Shown here: in pieces, positions 49,939 to 58,277 of the stretch
Layout of the letters: each line of letters starts with the position of its first letter
How positions within the stretch are numbered: position 1 is the stretch's first letter
DNA from: an uncultured Clostridia bacterium
GTDB lineage: Bacteria; Bacillota; Clostridia; Oscillospirales; Oscillospiraceae
Direction of reading: 5' to 3'
Length of the DNA: 58,277 bases
Assembly (NCBI GenBank): GCA_945482615.1
Contig: CALYRG010000005.1
Location: 1-58,277, forward strand
Program-made: the position numbers and the translations under genes
The notes under the pieces: generated by a model
The model's input: only the letters and a program-made list of their open reading frames with translations
Told to the model about the DNA's origin: nothing
Database searches by the model: none

Positions 49939-50180
49939 GCCTCCTCCTTTCCCATCCAGCGGCGGCAAAGCTCCTCCGAAGGAATGGCGGACAGCAGAAT
50001 GTGATCGGTGTCCATCAGAAGCACCGACTGGGTCTTGCGGCCAAAGGATGCGTCAATGAGCATCCCCCGGTCCCTGGCCTCCTGGATCAGGCGCTTGATG
50101 GGTGCGGAATCCGGCGCTACAATGGCCAGTACCCGCTCCGATGCCGCCATGGAGCCAAAGCCGATATTGATGAGCTTCAT
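49935..50180 (-). CDS. remA: RemA-like regulator (DUF370)
   Basis: An 81-residue protein with the DUF370/RemA pattern: [21 protein letters not shown] at the N-terminus, then [14 protein letters not shown] and a [17 protein letters not shown] strand pair. In Bacillus RemA is a DNA-binding activator of matrix and osmoprotection genes. In this clade its targets are unknown. The gene sits between yicC and gmk, the standard Firmicutes position. Confidence 0.92.
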   Translation of the reverse strand: MKLINIGFGSMAASERVLAIVAPDSAPIKRLIQEARDRGMLIDASFGRKTQSVLLMDTDHILLSAIPSEELCRRWMGKEEA

Positions 50181-50194
50181 ACAGGAACCATCCT

Positions 50195-51076
50195 TTACTC
50201 AATATTCTGGGTCTGCTCCCGGATCTTTTCCAGCTCCGCCTTGATGTCCACCACGATCCGGGCCAGACGCACATCGGTACACTTGGAGCCGATGGTGTTG
50301 GCCTCCCGGTTCATCTCCTGGAGCAGGAAGTCCAGCTTCCGGCCCATGGGAGAGCCCCCGGCCAGCATGGTATTCATCTGATCCAGGTGGCTGCGCAGCC
50401 GAACCGTTTCCTCGTCCACGGCCACCTTGTCGGCGAAGATGGCGGCCTCCATGAGGATGCGGCTTTCATCGATGGCGGTGTTTTCCAGAACCTCCCGGAG
50501 CTTGTTGTAGAGCTTCGTCCGGTAGTCGATGACGGTCTGGGCATTGCCCTGCTCCACCTGGGAAACCAGGGCCAGGATGGTCTCGCCCCGGTCGTGGAGA
50601 TCCTTCTTGAGGGCCGCCCCTTCTGCGGTGCGCATCTGGTCAAAACGGTCAAGGGCCTCTCCCACCACCGTCAGCAGGTCGGCTTTCAGGGCATCCTCGT
50701 CCACCTCCGGCCGCTCCACGGTAAAGACCTCGGGAAGCCTTGACAGGGTGGACACGCTGATATCATCGCACACGCCGTAGTCCCGGACCATCTGGTGCAT
50801 GGCATCCAAGTACCCCTCCACAACGCCGGTGTTCAGGGTGACCCTGGCCTGATCGGCGGTCTCGGCCTGGACGGAGATGCTCACGTCCACCTTGCCCCGG
50901 GAGATCACTGCCTTGACGGCCTGCTTCACCGCATCCTCCCCGAAGGAAAGACTGCGGGGCATTTTCACCGTGCAGTCCAGGTAGCGGTTGTTCACCGACC
51001 GGACCTCCACCGTAAACTCCCTGCCGTTCAGGGAGTGGATGGCCCGGCCGTAGCCGGTCATGCTCTTAACAACCAT
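50195..51076 (-). CDS. YicC family endoribonuclease-like protein
   Basis: A 293-residue protein of the YicC/YloC family: MTGYGRA at the start, [13 protein letters not shown] near residue 30, and the C-terminal DUF1732 part with [19 protein letters not shown] near 250. YicC proteins have been linked to RNA turnover. ATG 51076 follows GAGGAGACGTGTGAAC and overlaps the end of the RseC-like gene by 11 bases. Confidence 0.93.
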   Translation of the reverse strand: MVVKSMTGYGRAIHSLNGREFTVEVRSVNNRYLDCTVKMPRSLSFGEDAVKQAVKAVISRGKVDVSISVQAETADQARVTLNTGVVEGYLDAMHQMVRDYGVCDDISVSTLSRLPEVFTVERPEVDEDALKADLLTVVGEALDRFDQMRTAEGAALKKDLHDRGETILALVSQVEQGNAQTVIDYRTKLYNKLREVLENTAIDESRILMEAAIFADKVAVDEETVRLRSHLDQMNTMLAGGSPMGRKLDFLLQEMNREANTIGSKCTDVRLARIVVDIKAELEKIREQTQNIE

Positions 51077-51506
51077 GTTCACACGTCTCCTCTTTCCCGG
51101 CCTTTTTTGCCATGGCCGTAATTTCATACCGGGTCTGCCGCCTGCGCATCACCAGCCTGTCGTAGACCACGGCACAGACAACGCCCAGGAAAAAGCCGAT
51201 CCCGCCGCCCAGGGGGCCGAAGCGCCCGGGCAGGGTTCCAACCCAGTAGCCCACAAAGAACAGCAGCAGCGGGGTGCCGTACAGCACTGCAGCCGCCTGG
51301 AGCACCGGGCCGGAGGCCGACTCCACCTTTACCACATCCCCCACGCCGGCACCGATGAGATTGTCGGCAGTGAACTCCACCGCCTCGGTGGCCGCTCCGC
51401 AGCCGGAGCACTTGTGACAGTCTCCGGAGCAGGCGCTCTGGCGGATGTGCACCACCAGAGCCTGATTATCAGGAAGTGTCTTTCTGACACGTACCAGTTG
51501 TTCCAT
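51066..51506 (-). CDS. SoxR-reducing system protein RseC family
   Basis: A 146-residue membrane protein. The N-terminal domain carries the cysteine cluster SACSGDCHKCSGC (residues 24-36), and two transmembrane helices lie near residues 73-93 and 97-117. RseC-type proteins connect to electron-transfer complexes such as Rnf; no Rnf genes are in this window. It lies between cdaR and yicC. Confidence 0.85.
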   Translation of the reverse strand: MEQLVRVRKTLPDNQALVVHIRQSACSGDCHKCSGCGAATEAVEFTADNLIGAGVGDVVKVESASGPVLQAAAVLYGTPLLLFFVGYWVGTLPGRFGPLGGGIGFFLGVVCAVVYDRLVMRRRQTRYEITAMAKKAGKEETCEHGC

Positions 51507-51515
51507 ACTGACTCC

Positions 51516-52757
51516 TTATGGCCTGACCGCCTGCAGCACAGCCGTTACCGTGTAGCTGCCCAGAGCGCCCAGCTGGGTGTATTCCTCCGGGATGACGACC
51601 CGGGCCTTGTAGGTGGAGGTGCCTGCCTCCGCACTGGCAAAGTCCACCTCCACGGCGAGAAGCGCAGGATCGAAGGTGCTGATGATGTTGGCGGGGCCCC
51701 GCAGCCGGACCTCCAGAGCCGTGTTGATGATCTCCGCATCCAGGCCCTCGGGGACGTTGATGGGCACAAAGGTGTCCACCTTGAAGGTCTTGGTCATCAG
51801 TCCTGTAAAGCTCACCGTGACGGTTGCCTCATTGACACCGGTCTGGTTGGTGACACCCTCCGGCAGGGTGATGGGGAACACCAGCTCATTGCTGGTCTTT
51901 TCCAGCTCCGCCAGCTGGATGGTCGCCAGGGTGAAGGTGTCGCCCAGGGTCTCCAGCACCGCGTCACTGGCGGAAACCCGGATCACCTGAGGCTCCACCT
52001 GAATGGTGGTGTTGCCCTCGTTGGCGCCGCCGCCGTAGTTCACATTCACGGCAAGCTGAAGCTCCCGAATGCGGCGGATGGGCATATCCACCCGAATCTG
52101 CTCTACATTGGTGGTGATGTCCTGCGCATCCACGGGATTGCCTTCGGAATCACACAGAGTGTAGCGGTAGCTTTCGCTGATGGATTCCACCCGGCCGGTC
52201 AGATCCACCTCGATTGCGGCATATTCGATGGTGTCCACCACTGCCGCGGGGCCGGAGATGGTCACCACCGTGTTGTCCAGCACGGCATTTTCCGCATCGT
52301 ACAGGTAGTTTTCGGCCCGGGTGCCTGTCCACTTGATCTGAACCGGCAGCTCCTTGGTGCGCTTATAGTCTACGTCAATCAATACGCTCGCCGGCTTGCG
52401 CTCCTCCACGGCAACGGAGCCGGAGGATACATCGCCGGGATAGACCGGGGTGAAGGCCAGGGCAATGCGCTCCCCGGGCTCGGTCACCTTGGACACATCC
52501 GCCTTCACCGTCATGCCGCTGGAGCCGATTTTGTTCAGGTCGCTGCGGGAGCCCCGCAGACGCAGGGAGACGGTGTTCACAGAGGCCTTGGTGATCATCA
52601 GATTCCGGTCCGCCAGCACGGATTCCCCCTCCAGCACCACCGGAATATTATAGAAGGTACGGCTGTCCTCCAGGCTGACGTTGCTCACCACGAACATCCA
52701 CAGGGCGAAGGCGATTACAAAGGACAGAAGCAGGCTGTAGAATTTATTCCTTCTCAT
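51516..52757 (-). CDS. cdaR: YbbR-domain protein, regulator of diadenylate cyclase (CdaR-like)
   Basis: A 413-residue membrane-anchored protein: one N-terminal helix (YSLLLSFVIAFALWMFVV, residues 6-23) and about four YbbR beta-repeats outside the cell (units such as VTKADVSKVTEPGERIALAF and VEVDLTGRVESI). CdaR binds CdaA and tunes c-di-AMP synthesis. ATG 52757 has GGGAGGCGGACGAGC before it and overlaps the cdaA 3' end by 14 bases. Confidence 0.92.
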   Translation of the reverse strand: MRRNKFYSLLLSFVIAFALWMFVVSNVSLEDSRTFYNIPVVLEGESVLADRNLMITKASVNTVSLRLRGSRSDLNKIGSSGMTVKADVSKVTEPGERIALAFTPVYPGDVSSGSVAVEERKPASVLIDVDYKRTKELPVQIKWTGTRAENYLYDAENAVLDNTVVTISGPAAVVDTIEYAAIEVDLTGRVESISESYRYTLCDSEGNPVDAQDITTNVEQIRVDMPIRRIRELQLAVNVNYGGGANEGNTTIQVEPQVIRVSASDAVLETLGDTFTLATIQLAELEKTSNELVFPITLPEGVTNQTGVNEATVTVSFTGLMTKTFKVDTFVPINVPEGLDAEIINTALEVRLRGPANIISTFDPALLAVEVDFASAEAGTSTYKARVVIPEEYTQLGALGSYTVTAVLQAVRP

Positions 52758-53613
52758 GCTCGTCCGCCTCCCATCCATTGAGCTTGCGAATAATGCCGCC
52801 AAAGCCCCTCTGGGCTTCCTCCGATGTGCTGCACAGTCTGCTGCGCAGGAGCTTGTCCAGGGTCTGGGGGGCCAGGTGCCGCTTGAGAACCCCGCCCTCC
52901 GCCACGGAAATGGTGCCGGTCTCCTCGGACACTACCACAACAATGGCATCGGAGACCTCCGACATGCCGACCCCCGCCCGGTGCCGGGTACCCAGCTCCG
53001 GGGGCAGATGGGTGTTATTGGTCAGGGGCAGCACGCACCCCGCCGCCGCAATCCGTCCCTCCCGGATGATGGCCGCGCCGTCATGGAGGGCCGCCTTGGG
53101 GAAGAAGATGTTGCGCAGCAGCTGCTCGGTGGTCAGGCCATCGATGGTGGTGCCTGTTTTGAAATACTCATCCAGCTTGTGCTCCCGCTCAAAGACGATG
53201 AGGGCGCCCACCTTCTCCCGGCTCATGTGCTCGCAGGCAAGCACGGTCTGGGTGATGATGGCATCCATCTCCTGGGTGGCCTTATTGATGCCGAAGAAGC
53301 TTCGCAGCTGGACGGAGCCCAGGTGGTTGATCATCTGCCGGAGCTCCGGCTGGAACAGCACCACAAAGGCCAGAAGTCCAACGGCCAGGAACTGGCTCAG
53401 AATCCAGTTGAGGGTATGCAGCTTCATCACATCGGTGATCCATGCCGCCACCACCAGCAGCACCACCGTCCGGGCCAGCCGCATGGTGTGGGGCGTACGC
53501 ACCAGGGGTAAAAGCTTATAGATCAGCAGGGCCACGACCACAATATCCAGGTAGTCCGACCACTGCATATTGTTGATTGTCTGCAATAAATCACGCAGTA
53601 TCTGTTCCATCAT
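52744..53613 (-). CDS. cdaA: Diadenylate cyclase CdaA
   Basis: A 289-residue c-di-AMP synthase. Three N-terminal transmembrane helices (about residues 15-85) precede the DAC domain with the catalytic DGAAII near residue 187 and GTRHRAGVGMSEVSDA near 218. c-di-AMP controls potassium and cell-wall balance. The start could be ATG 53613 or the next ATG 53610; GAGGTG stands just upstream. It is the first gene of the long housekeeping string. Confidence 0.96.
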   Translation of the reverse strand: MMEQILRDLLQTINNMQWSDYLDIVVVALLIYKLLPLVRTPHTMRLARTVVLLVVAAWITDVMKLHTLNWILSQFLAVGLLAFVVLFQPELRQMINHLGSVQLRSFFGINKATQEMDAIITQTVLACEHMSREKVGALIVFEREHKLDEYFKTGTTIDGLTTEQLLRNIFFPKAALHDGAAIIREGRIAAAGCVLPLTNNTHLPPELGTRHRAGVGMSEVSDAIVVVVSEETGTISVAEGGVLKRHLAPQTLDKLLRSRLCSTSEEAQRGFGGIIRKLNGWEADEHEKE

Positions 53614-53684
53614 CTGCACCTCATTTATGTCAAGCGCCGGCAGAGCATTCTGCGGCAGTATATAGTATAGCTATTATCTGTTCT

Positions 53685-53713
53685 ATTATAGCGTTTCAGA
53701 GGCCTGATGGCAA
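53685..53713 (-). promoter_or_regulatory. Promoter of the cdaA-to-rsgA gene string
   Basis: Minus strand: TTGCCA (53708-53713), 17-base spacer, TATAAT (53685-53690). Start of transcription near 53678, about 65 bases before cdaA. Confidence 0.7.
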
Positions 53714-53784
53714 TAGCAATTGTGTAAAAATTTACGGCCAATTCTGCCGGATTCTTTTACCGGCGCAAGGCGTTCTTCCGGATA

Positions 53785-54897
53785 TTACCTGGGGTGTCGG
53801 ATTTTGCCCCGGGCTGCGCAGGCACAGAAGGCTTCGATGTCCTCCCGGGTGGTGTCAAAGCCCAGACTCAGGCGCACCGTACCGGTTTCCAGAGTCCCGG
53901 CGCTCCGGTGGGCCAGGGGCGCGCAGTGCAGCCCCGCCCGGAGGGCAAAGCCATGCTCTGCCAGGCGCTGGGCCTCCTCCTCGCAGTCCCCATGGGGAAG
54001 ATAGGAAAGGGTCGCTGCCTGGTGGGGCCCGGAAAACACCCGCAGTCCCCCTTCGGAAAGCTTCCCGGCGCAGAGGGTCAGCAGGGCGTGCTCCCGGAGA
54101 AGCAGATTCTCCGGCCCCCGGCGGCGCACCCAGGCCATTCCGGCCCCCAGTCCCGCGATCCCCGGCACATTCTGGGTTCCGGCCTCCAGCCGGTCGGGAA
54201 GCTCCTCCGGCATGGTCTGCTCCCGGGACATGCTGCCGGTGCCGCCGTAGAGCAGGGGCTGGGCATCCCCGCTGCACAGCAGAAGCCCCGTACCCTGGGG
54301 GCCGTACAGCCCCTTGTGCCCCGGCATGGCCAGAAACGCCGCCCCCAGCCCTTCAAAATCCAGAGGCAGCACCCCGGCAGACTGGGCGGCATCCACGATC
54401 AGGGGGATGCCCCGGTCCCGGCACATCCGGGCAATGTCCTCCAGGGGCAGAATATAGCCGAATACATTGGATACGTGGGTCACCACCGCCGCCTCCACCC
54501 CCGGCTGCAGGGCCCGGTCGAAGCACGCCAGGGTGTCCTCCCAGTCAAAGAGCTTCTCCCCCGCCACGGTGAGCGCGGCATTCAGGGCGTGAAGCGGCCG
54601 GGTGACGGCGTTGTGCTCAAAGCCGGAGATTACCACCCGGCCCCCGGGGTGAACCAGAGAGCGGATGGCGATGTTCAGACCGTGGGTGCAGTTCATGGTG
54701 AAAACCACCTGCTCCGGCCGGCAGGAAAAGAGCCTGCCGGCCTCCTCCCGGGCCCGGAACACCACCCTTGCCGCCTGCTCCGCGGCGGCATAGCCGCCCC
54801 GGCCCGGGCTGGCACAGACATGCATGGCCCGCTCCACCGCCCGGGAAACCTGAGGCGGCTTGTGAAAGGAAGTCGCTCCGTAGTCAAGATAACTCAT
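53785..54897 (-). CDS. Cysteine desulfurase family PLP enzyme
   Basis: A 370-residue class V aminotransferase-fold enzyme of the group-II (SufS-like) type. The PLP lysine lies in MPGHKGLYGPQGTG near residue 192, the cofactor Asp in VDAAQSAGV near 167, and the active-site cysteine in RAGLHCAPLAH near 328. It mobilises sulfur, and in this branch possibly selenium. It overlaps the DUF3343 gene by four bases, a pairing that links both to sulfur/selenium transfer. Confidence 0.88.
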   Translation of the reverse strand: MSYLDYGATSFHKPPQVSRAVERAMHVCASPGRGGYAAAEQAARVVFRAREEAGRLFSCRPEQVVFTMNCTHGLNIAIRSLVHPGGRVVISGFEHNAVTRPLHALNAALTVAGEKLFDWEDTLACFDRALQPGVEAAVVTHVSNVFGYILPLEDIARMCRDRGIPLIVDAAQSAGVLPLDFEGLGAAFLAMPGHKGLYGPQGTGLLLCSGDAQPLLYGGTGSMSREQTMPEELPDRLEAGTQNVPGIAGLGAGMAWVRRRGPENLLLREHALLTLCAGKLSEGGLRVFSGPHQAATLSYLPHGDCEEEAQRLAEHGFALRAGLHCAPLAHRSAGTLETGTVRLSLGFDTTREDIEAFCACAARGKIRHPR

Positions 54898-55148
54898 AGC
54901 TCCAGCGCCTCCAGCTCCCCCTCTCCCAGCGCCCCATAGACCCGGCGCAGAGGGATATTCTCCCGGCGCAGCAGCGCCACGGCTTCTGCAATATCCCGGG
55001 TCCACAGCCGCAGGGCATACCCGCAGCCCTGCTCCTCCATCCACCGGGGAGTGCGCCGGAGGCTGCACCGCACCGATGCTTCCTTTAGCAGCCGCTCTCC
55101 CCGCTGGGCGAAGGTCACAGAGCGGAATGTGATATAATAGCTTTTCAT
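54894..55148 (-). CDS. DUF3343 putative Se/S carrier-like protein
   Basis: An 84-residue protein of the DUF3343 family: YYITFRSVTFAQRGERLLKE at the start and the conserved CGYALRLW near residue 43, with a preceding RTPRWM. The family is proposed to carry sulfur or selenium between proteins. ATG 55148 follows GCAGGGAGGGTGGCGCT. It is co-translated with the downstream cysteine desulfurase. No clear promoter was found. Confidence 0.85.
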   Translation of the reverse strand: MKSYYITFRSVTFAQRGERLLKEASVRCSLRRTPRWMEEQGCGYALRLWTRDIAEAVALLRRENIPLRRVYGALGEGELEALEL

Positions 55149-55243
55149 AGCGCCACCCTCCCTGCACAATCTATGCGCCTCAGGCCAGAAACGTGTCAGA
55201 AAGAGGCTGACAGGGCCCGGCGCCCAATAGGAGCCAGACCCTG

Positions 55244-55277
55244 CAAAAGCCGGACGGCCGGGAAGCACCCGGCCGTC
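55244..55277 (-). terminator. Terminator after ispF
   Basis: A perfect 10-base-pair stem GACGGCCGGG/CCCGGCCGTC (55253-55262, 55268-55277), followed on the minus strand by CGGCTTTTGC, just after the ispF stop. Confidence 0.85.
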
Positions 55278-55282
55278 TGCGG

Positions 55283-55756
55283 TCAAATTTTATCAATCAG
55301 GCACACCGCGTGGCAGGACATGCCCTCGCCGGTTCCGGTGAAGCCCAGCTTTTCCTCGGTGGTGGCCTTCACGTTCACCTGAGCGGCAGCAATGCCCAGA
55401 GCGGAAGCGATGTTTTCTTCCATCTGCGGAATATAGTCTTTCAGCCTGGGCCTCTGGGCGATCATGGTCACATCGATGTTGCCCACGCCGTACCCGGCGG
55501 AGCGGAGCTTTTCCCCCACCTGGGCCAGCAGCTTCAGGGAGTCTGCCCCCTTGTACTGTGGGTCGGTGTCCGGGAAGTGCCGCCCGATGTCCCCCAGTCC
55601 CGCCGCGCCCAGCAGGGCATCGGACACCGCGTGGAGCAGCACGTCCGCATCGCTGTGGCCCAAAAGGCCCTTCTCATAGGGAATCGTCACGCCGCCCAGG
55701 ATCAGCGCCCGTCCCTCCACCAGCCGGTGGACATCATAGCCATGTCCGATTCTCAT
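55283..55756 (-). CDS. ispF: 2-C-methyl-D-erythritol 2,4-cyclodiphosphate synthase IspF
   Basis: A 157-residue MEP-pathway enzyme. Metal ligands are in GHGYDVHRL at residues 4-12 and the cap segment [19 protein letters not shown] near 34; [13 protein letters not shown] closes the C-terminus. It makes the cyclic diphosphate in isoprenoid synthesis. Its ATG overlaps the ispD stop by four bases. Confidence 0.96.
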   Translation of the reverse strand: MRIGHGYDVHRLVEGRALILGGVTIPYEKGLLGHSDADVLLHAVSDALLGAAGLGDIGRHFPDTDPQYKGADSLKLLAQVGEKLRSAGYGVGNIDVTMIAQRPRLKDYIPQMEENIASALGIAAAQVNVKATTEEKLGFTGTGEGMSCHAVCLIDKI

Positions 55757-56475
55757 AGGCTTTCCTCCAGAATTGCCTCGGCAATTTTCAGATCCAGGGG
55801 AGTGGTGATCTTGATATTCCGCTCCTCCCCCTCCACGATCTTCACCTTCATGCCCATATTTTCCACGGCGGAGCAGTCGTCGGTGACGGCTGTCCCCTCG
55901 GTTCCGGCCTTGTGCAGGGCCGCCTTCAGAAGGTCGATGTCAAATACCTGGGGGGTCTGAACGGCATAGAGAAGGGCCCTATCCGGGGTGGACTCCACCA
56001 GTCCGCCCTTCACGGTCTTGATGGTGTCCTTCACCGGGATGGCGGGCGCCGCCGCCCCATAGGTGCTGGCCGCCCGGACGGTACGGTCAATGAGCTGCCA
56101 GGTGACCAGGGGCCGGGCCCCATCCTGGATGGCGGCCAGGCCGCAGCCCTTCGACAGAGCGCCCAGCCCTGCGGCTACGGAATCCTGCCGGGTCTTTCCT
56201 CCTGCCACCACTGCCCGAACCTTGGGGAAGGCTTTGCTCAGGTCGGTGACGGCCAGGATCAGATCCGGCCGGGTGACAATGACGATTTCCGCCACCGCGT
56301 CGCACGCCTGGAAGGCCGCCAGCGTCCGGCCCAGCACCGGCGTCCCCGCCAGGGGGGTGAGAATCTTGTCAATGCCCTTCATCCGGGAGGCGCTTCCCGC
56401 CGCCACGATCACCGCGCCGCAGGTTTTCAGCTTCAGCGCTTTCCGGGCAGGTTTGGTGAGCTTGGTAATGTCCAT
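55753..56475 (-). CDS. ispD: 2-C-methyl-D-erythritol 4-phosphate cytidylyltransferase IspD
   Basis: A 240-residue nucleotidyltransferase. The CTP-binding [18 protein letters not shown] lies at about residues 22-40 after a lysine-rich N-terminal extension, with [10 protein letters not shown] near 120 and VTDDCSAVE near 210. It transfers CMP to methylerythritol phosphate in the MEP pathway. It is 3 bases after murD and overlaps ispF, so the three are one unit. Confidence 0.95.
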   Translation of the reverse strand: MDITKLTKPARKALKLKTCGAVIVAAGSASRMKGIDKILTPLAGTPVLGRTLAAFQACDAVAEIVIVTRPDLILAVTDLSKAFPKVRAVVAGGKTRQDSVAAGLGALSKGCGLAAIQDGARPLVTWQLIDRTVRAASTYGAAAPAIPVKDTIKTVKGGLVESTPDRALLYAVQTPQVFDIDLLKAALHKAGTEGTAVTDDCSAVENMGMKVKIVEGEERNIKITTPLDLKIAEAILEESL

Positions 56476-56478
56476 GGC

Positions 56479-57834
56479 TTACAGCTCCTTTATCAGCTTC
56501 TTAAAGTGTTCTCCCCGCACCATGAAGTTCTTAAACTGGTCAAAGGCGGCGCTGGCAGGACTCATCAGCACCACGTCCCCTTCCTGCGCTGCGTTCGCCG
56601 CCGCATACACTGCCGGGTCAAAGCTGCCGCAGTCCACAATTTCCAGAGCGGCAGGATCATACGCAGGGCAGGCAAGCACCGCGTCCCGGATCTTCGGGCC
56701 GGTAGCGCCCCCCAGGAACAGCTTTTTCACGTGGGCACAGATCTCCGGCCCCAGAACGTCATAGGGGATGTGCTTGTCGTAGCCTCCGGCGATGAGGATG
56801 ACCTTCTCCGGGAAGCTGCGCAGCCCTGCAATGGTGCGGCTGGGGCTGGAGGCGATGGAGTCGTTGTAGTAGCGCACCCCATCCTTGATGCGCACCAGCT
56901 CAATGCGGTGCTCCACCCCGCCGAAATGCTTCGCAACGGAGCGGATGCATGCGTCCGGCACCAGCCCCTCCACCATGGCGATGGCTGCCATGTAGTTCTC
57001 CACGTTGTGAACCCCTGGCAGGAGAATGTCCGAAACCGGCAGCACTTCCACCCCGCCCCGGCAGATGATGCCGTCCCGGATGCATACATGCCCTTCCCCC
57101 AGCCGGGAGAAGAAACGGGTGGCTCCGTTTCCCCGGAGACCTGCGGTGATGGCGTTGTCGGCGTTCAGCACCAGAAGGCCGGATTCGTCCTGATGGCGGT
57201 AGATGTTCTTCTTGGCATCCACATACTCCTCCATGTCCTTGTGAATGTCCAGATGGTTGGGAGCCAGATTGGTAATCAGCGCCCGGCTGGGACTGCGGCG
57301 CATATCCATGAGCTGGAAGGAGCTGAGCTCCACCACCGCGTAGTCCTCTTCCTGCATCTGCCGCACCAGGGGCAGCAGGGGCGTGCCGATGTTTCCCCCC
57401 AGCCAGACGGTTTTTCCGGCGGCCTTCAGCATTTCGGCGATGAGGGTTGTGGTGGTGGTCTTTCCATCGGAGCCGGTGACGGCGATCAGCTGGCAGGGGG
57501 CCACCTCAAAGAAAACCTCCATCTCCGAGGTCACCACGGCGCCCTTTGCCCGGATGTCCTCCAGGAGGCCCGGGTGCATACTGGGGGTGCGGAACACCAC
57601 GTCCGCCTCCACCCCCTGGAGATAGTTTTCTCCCAGGTGCAGCCGGCAGCCCGCCTGCTCCAGCGCCAGCACCTCGGCATCCAGCTTCTCCCGGGGGGTT
57701 CTGTCACAGCCCAGAACCTCGCAGCCGTATTCCAGCAGCAGCCGCACCAACGGCCGGTTGCTGACCCCCAGCCCCAGCACGGCGATCCGCCTGCCCTTCA
57801 AGGACGCAAAATAGGAATCAAAAGCACTTCCCAT
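56479..57834 (-). CDS. murD: UDP-N-acetylmuramoyl-L-alanine--D-glutamate ligase MurD
   Basis: A 451-residue peptidoglycan ligase. The N-terminal substrate fold has VLGLGVSNRPLV, the central ATP loop GSDGKTTTT near residue 111, NLAPNHLDIHKDMEEYVDAKKNIY near 180, and a C-terminal domain with DSIASSPSRTIAGL. It adds D-glutamate to the cell-wall precursor. ATG 57834 follows AGAGGTTTGACC; the longer frame runs through the promoter. Confidence 0.96.
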   Translation of the reverse strand: MGSAFDSYFASLKGRRIAVLGLGVSNRPLVRLLLEYGCEVLGCDRTPREKLDAEVLALEQAGCRLHLGENYLQGVEADVVFRTPSMHPGLLEDIRAKGAVVTSEMEVFFEVAPCQLIAVTGSDGKTTTTTLIAEMLKAAGKTVWLGGNIGTPLLPLVRQMQEEDYAVVELSSFQLMDMRRSPSRALITNLAPNHLDIHKDMEEYVDAKKNIYRHQDESGLLVLNADNAITAGLRGNGATRFFSRLGEGHVCIRDGIICRGGVEVLPVSDILLPGVHNVENYMAAIAMVEGLVPDACIRSVAKHFGGVEHRIELVRIKDGVRYYNDSIASSPSRTIAGLRSFPEKVILIAGGYDKHIPYDVLGPEICAHVKKLFLGGATGPKIRDAVLACPAYDPAALEIVDCGSFDPAVYAAANAAQEGDVVLMSPASAAFDQFKNFMVRGEHFKKLIKEL

Positions 57835-57865
57835 GGTCAAACCTCTTTTCGAAACATTTTCCAAT

Positions 57866-57894
57866 AGTATATCGCCCCGGAAAAGATTTTGCAA
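57866..57894 (-). promoter_or_regulatory. Promoter of murD-ispD-ispF
   Basis: Minus strand: TTGCAA (57889-57894), 17-base spacer, TATACT (57866-57871). It stands back-to-back with the rnpB promoter, the two -35 boxes being 5 bases apart. Confidence 0.75.
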
Positions 57895-57899
57895 GACAT

Positions 57900-57928
57900 T
57901 TGACAATTTCCCATTCTTGGGGTACAAT
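57900..57928 (+). promoter_or_regulatory. Promoter of rnpB
   Basis: Plus strand: TTGACA (57900-57905), 17-base spacer, TACAAT (57923-57928), start near 57935. Confidence 0.85.
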
Positions 57929-57934
57929 ACTTCC

Positions 57935-58277
57935 GCGACCAGGCCGGACAGCCGCGGCTATTCGCCCAACGGCGGATAGATGAGGAAAGTCCGGGCTCCA
58001 CAGGGCAGGGGATAACGGGTAACGCCCGCCGAGGGTGACCTCAGGACAAGTGCAACAGAGATATACCACCGCAGGGCTTCGGTTCTGCGGCCAGGGTGAA
58101 AAGGTGGGGTAAGAGCCCACCCGGCTTATGGAGACATAAGTTTTACGATGTAAACTCTATCCCGGAGCAACGCCGTGGAGGGACATGTGATCGGCCCGAT
58201 CGTCCCGAGGAGGCGGCTTGATCCCGTGAGCGATTGCGGGGCTAGATAGATGGCTGTCAAGACAGAACCCGGCTTAC
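57935..58277 (+). ncRNA. rnpB: RNase P RNA (class A), 3' end cut by window edge
   Basis: The universally conserved parts are present in order: GAGGAAAGTCCGGGCTCC (P4 5' side, about 57980), the ACAGAGATATACC-type segment near 58057, AGGGTGAAAAGGTG near 58095 with GGTAAGAGCCCACC, and the 3' P4 strand ACAGAACCCGGCTTAC at the window end. The layout is that of the ancestral A type rather than the Bacillus B type. The RNA is the catalytic part of RNase P, which cuts tRNA 5' leaders. Only a few 3' bases seem missing. Confidence 0.95.

Overview
The window looks like chromosome of a high-GC, strictly anaerobic, Gram-positive Clostridia, most like the Oscillospiraceae/Ruminococcaceae group. This rests on the A-type RNase P RNA at the right end, AGAAAGGAGG-type ribosome binding sites, TTGACA/TATAAT promoters with 17-base spacers, the cdaA-cdaR / remA-gmk-rpoZ / priA-def-fmt-rsmB-rlmN-prpC-prkC-rsgA gene order, a 2-hydroxyacyl-CoA dehydratase-type locus, a BspA-type leucine-rich repeat protein, and the absence of respiratory genes. 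Genus cannot be decided from this sequence alone.

Left part (1-9.9 kb): small accessory genes (YbjQ protein, P-loop kinase-like protein, HAD phosphatase, MFS and MATE exporters, DUF3237). A three-gene redox operon (PNPOx-like flavoprotein, DUF362, iron-sulfur flavoprotein-like reductase) follows, with a near-consensus promoter overlapped by a palindrome. Next come a rhodanese lipoprotein with an in-frame second start, a membrane polyferredoxin, and a 172-base palindromic MITE-like element. An HD-GYP response regulator occupies 9.9-11.4 kb.

The most unusual locus is 11.6-20.9 kb. It is a minus-strand operon of eight genes: a 957-residue FeS/FAD oxidoreductase, a HypA-like nickel chaperone, a CooC-like ATPase, two HgdAB-like subunits, their BadF/HgdC-type ATPase activator, an untracked 55-residue membrane protein, and a protein resembling the central domain of acetyl-CoA synthase. 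A divergent TetR regulator sits beside it. No CODH, complete ACS or hydrogenase is present, so the nickel-type maturation proteins have no obvious client other than the dehydratase-like or ACS-like proteins.

21-28.7 kb holds a DUF554 membrane protein and a surface-protein pair (large BspA-type LRR protein plus a glycine-rich lipoprotein). The pair is bracketed by a decayed duplicate of the DUF554 gene end and followed by tandem palindromic repeats. 28.7-34.9 kb is a phosphate region: Na/Pi cotransporter, phoU, pstB, pstA, pstC, pstS. Three promoters there share the same spacing of Pho-box-like hexamers.

35-39 kb carries a sortase-like protein, an FAD-dependent dehydrogenase behind a terminator-like leader, a decayed MATE gene, an MFS transporter and two more copies of the palindromic repeat. 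39-53.6 kb is the conserved housekeeping operon on the minus strand, from cdaA to rsgA. The window ends with a cysteine desulfurase/DUF3343 pair, murD-ispD-ispF, and divergent rnpB.
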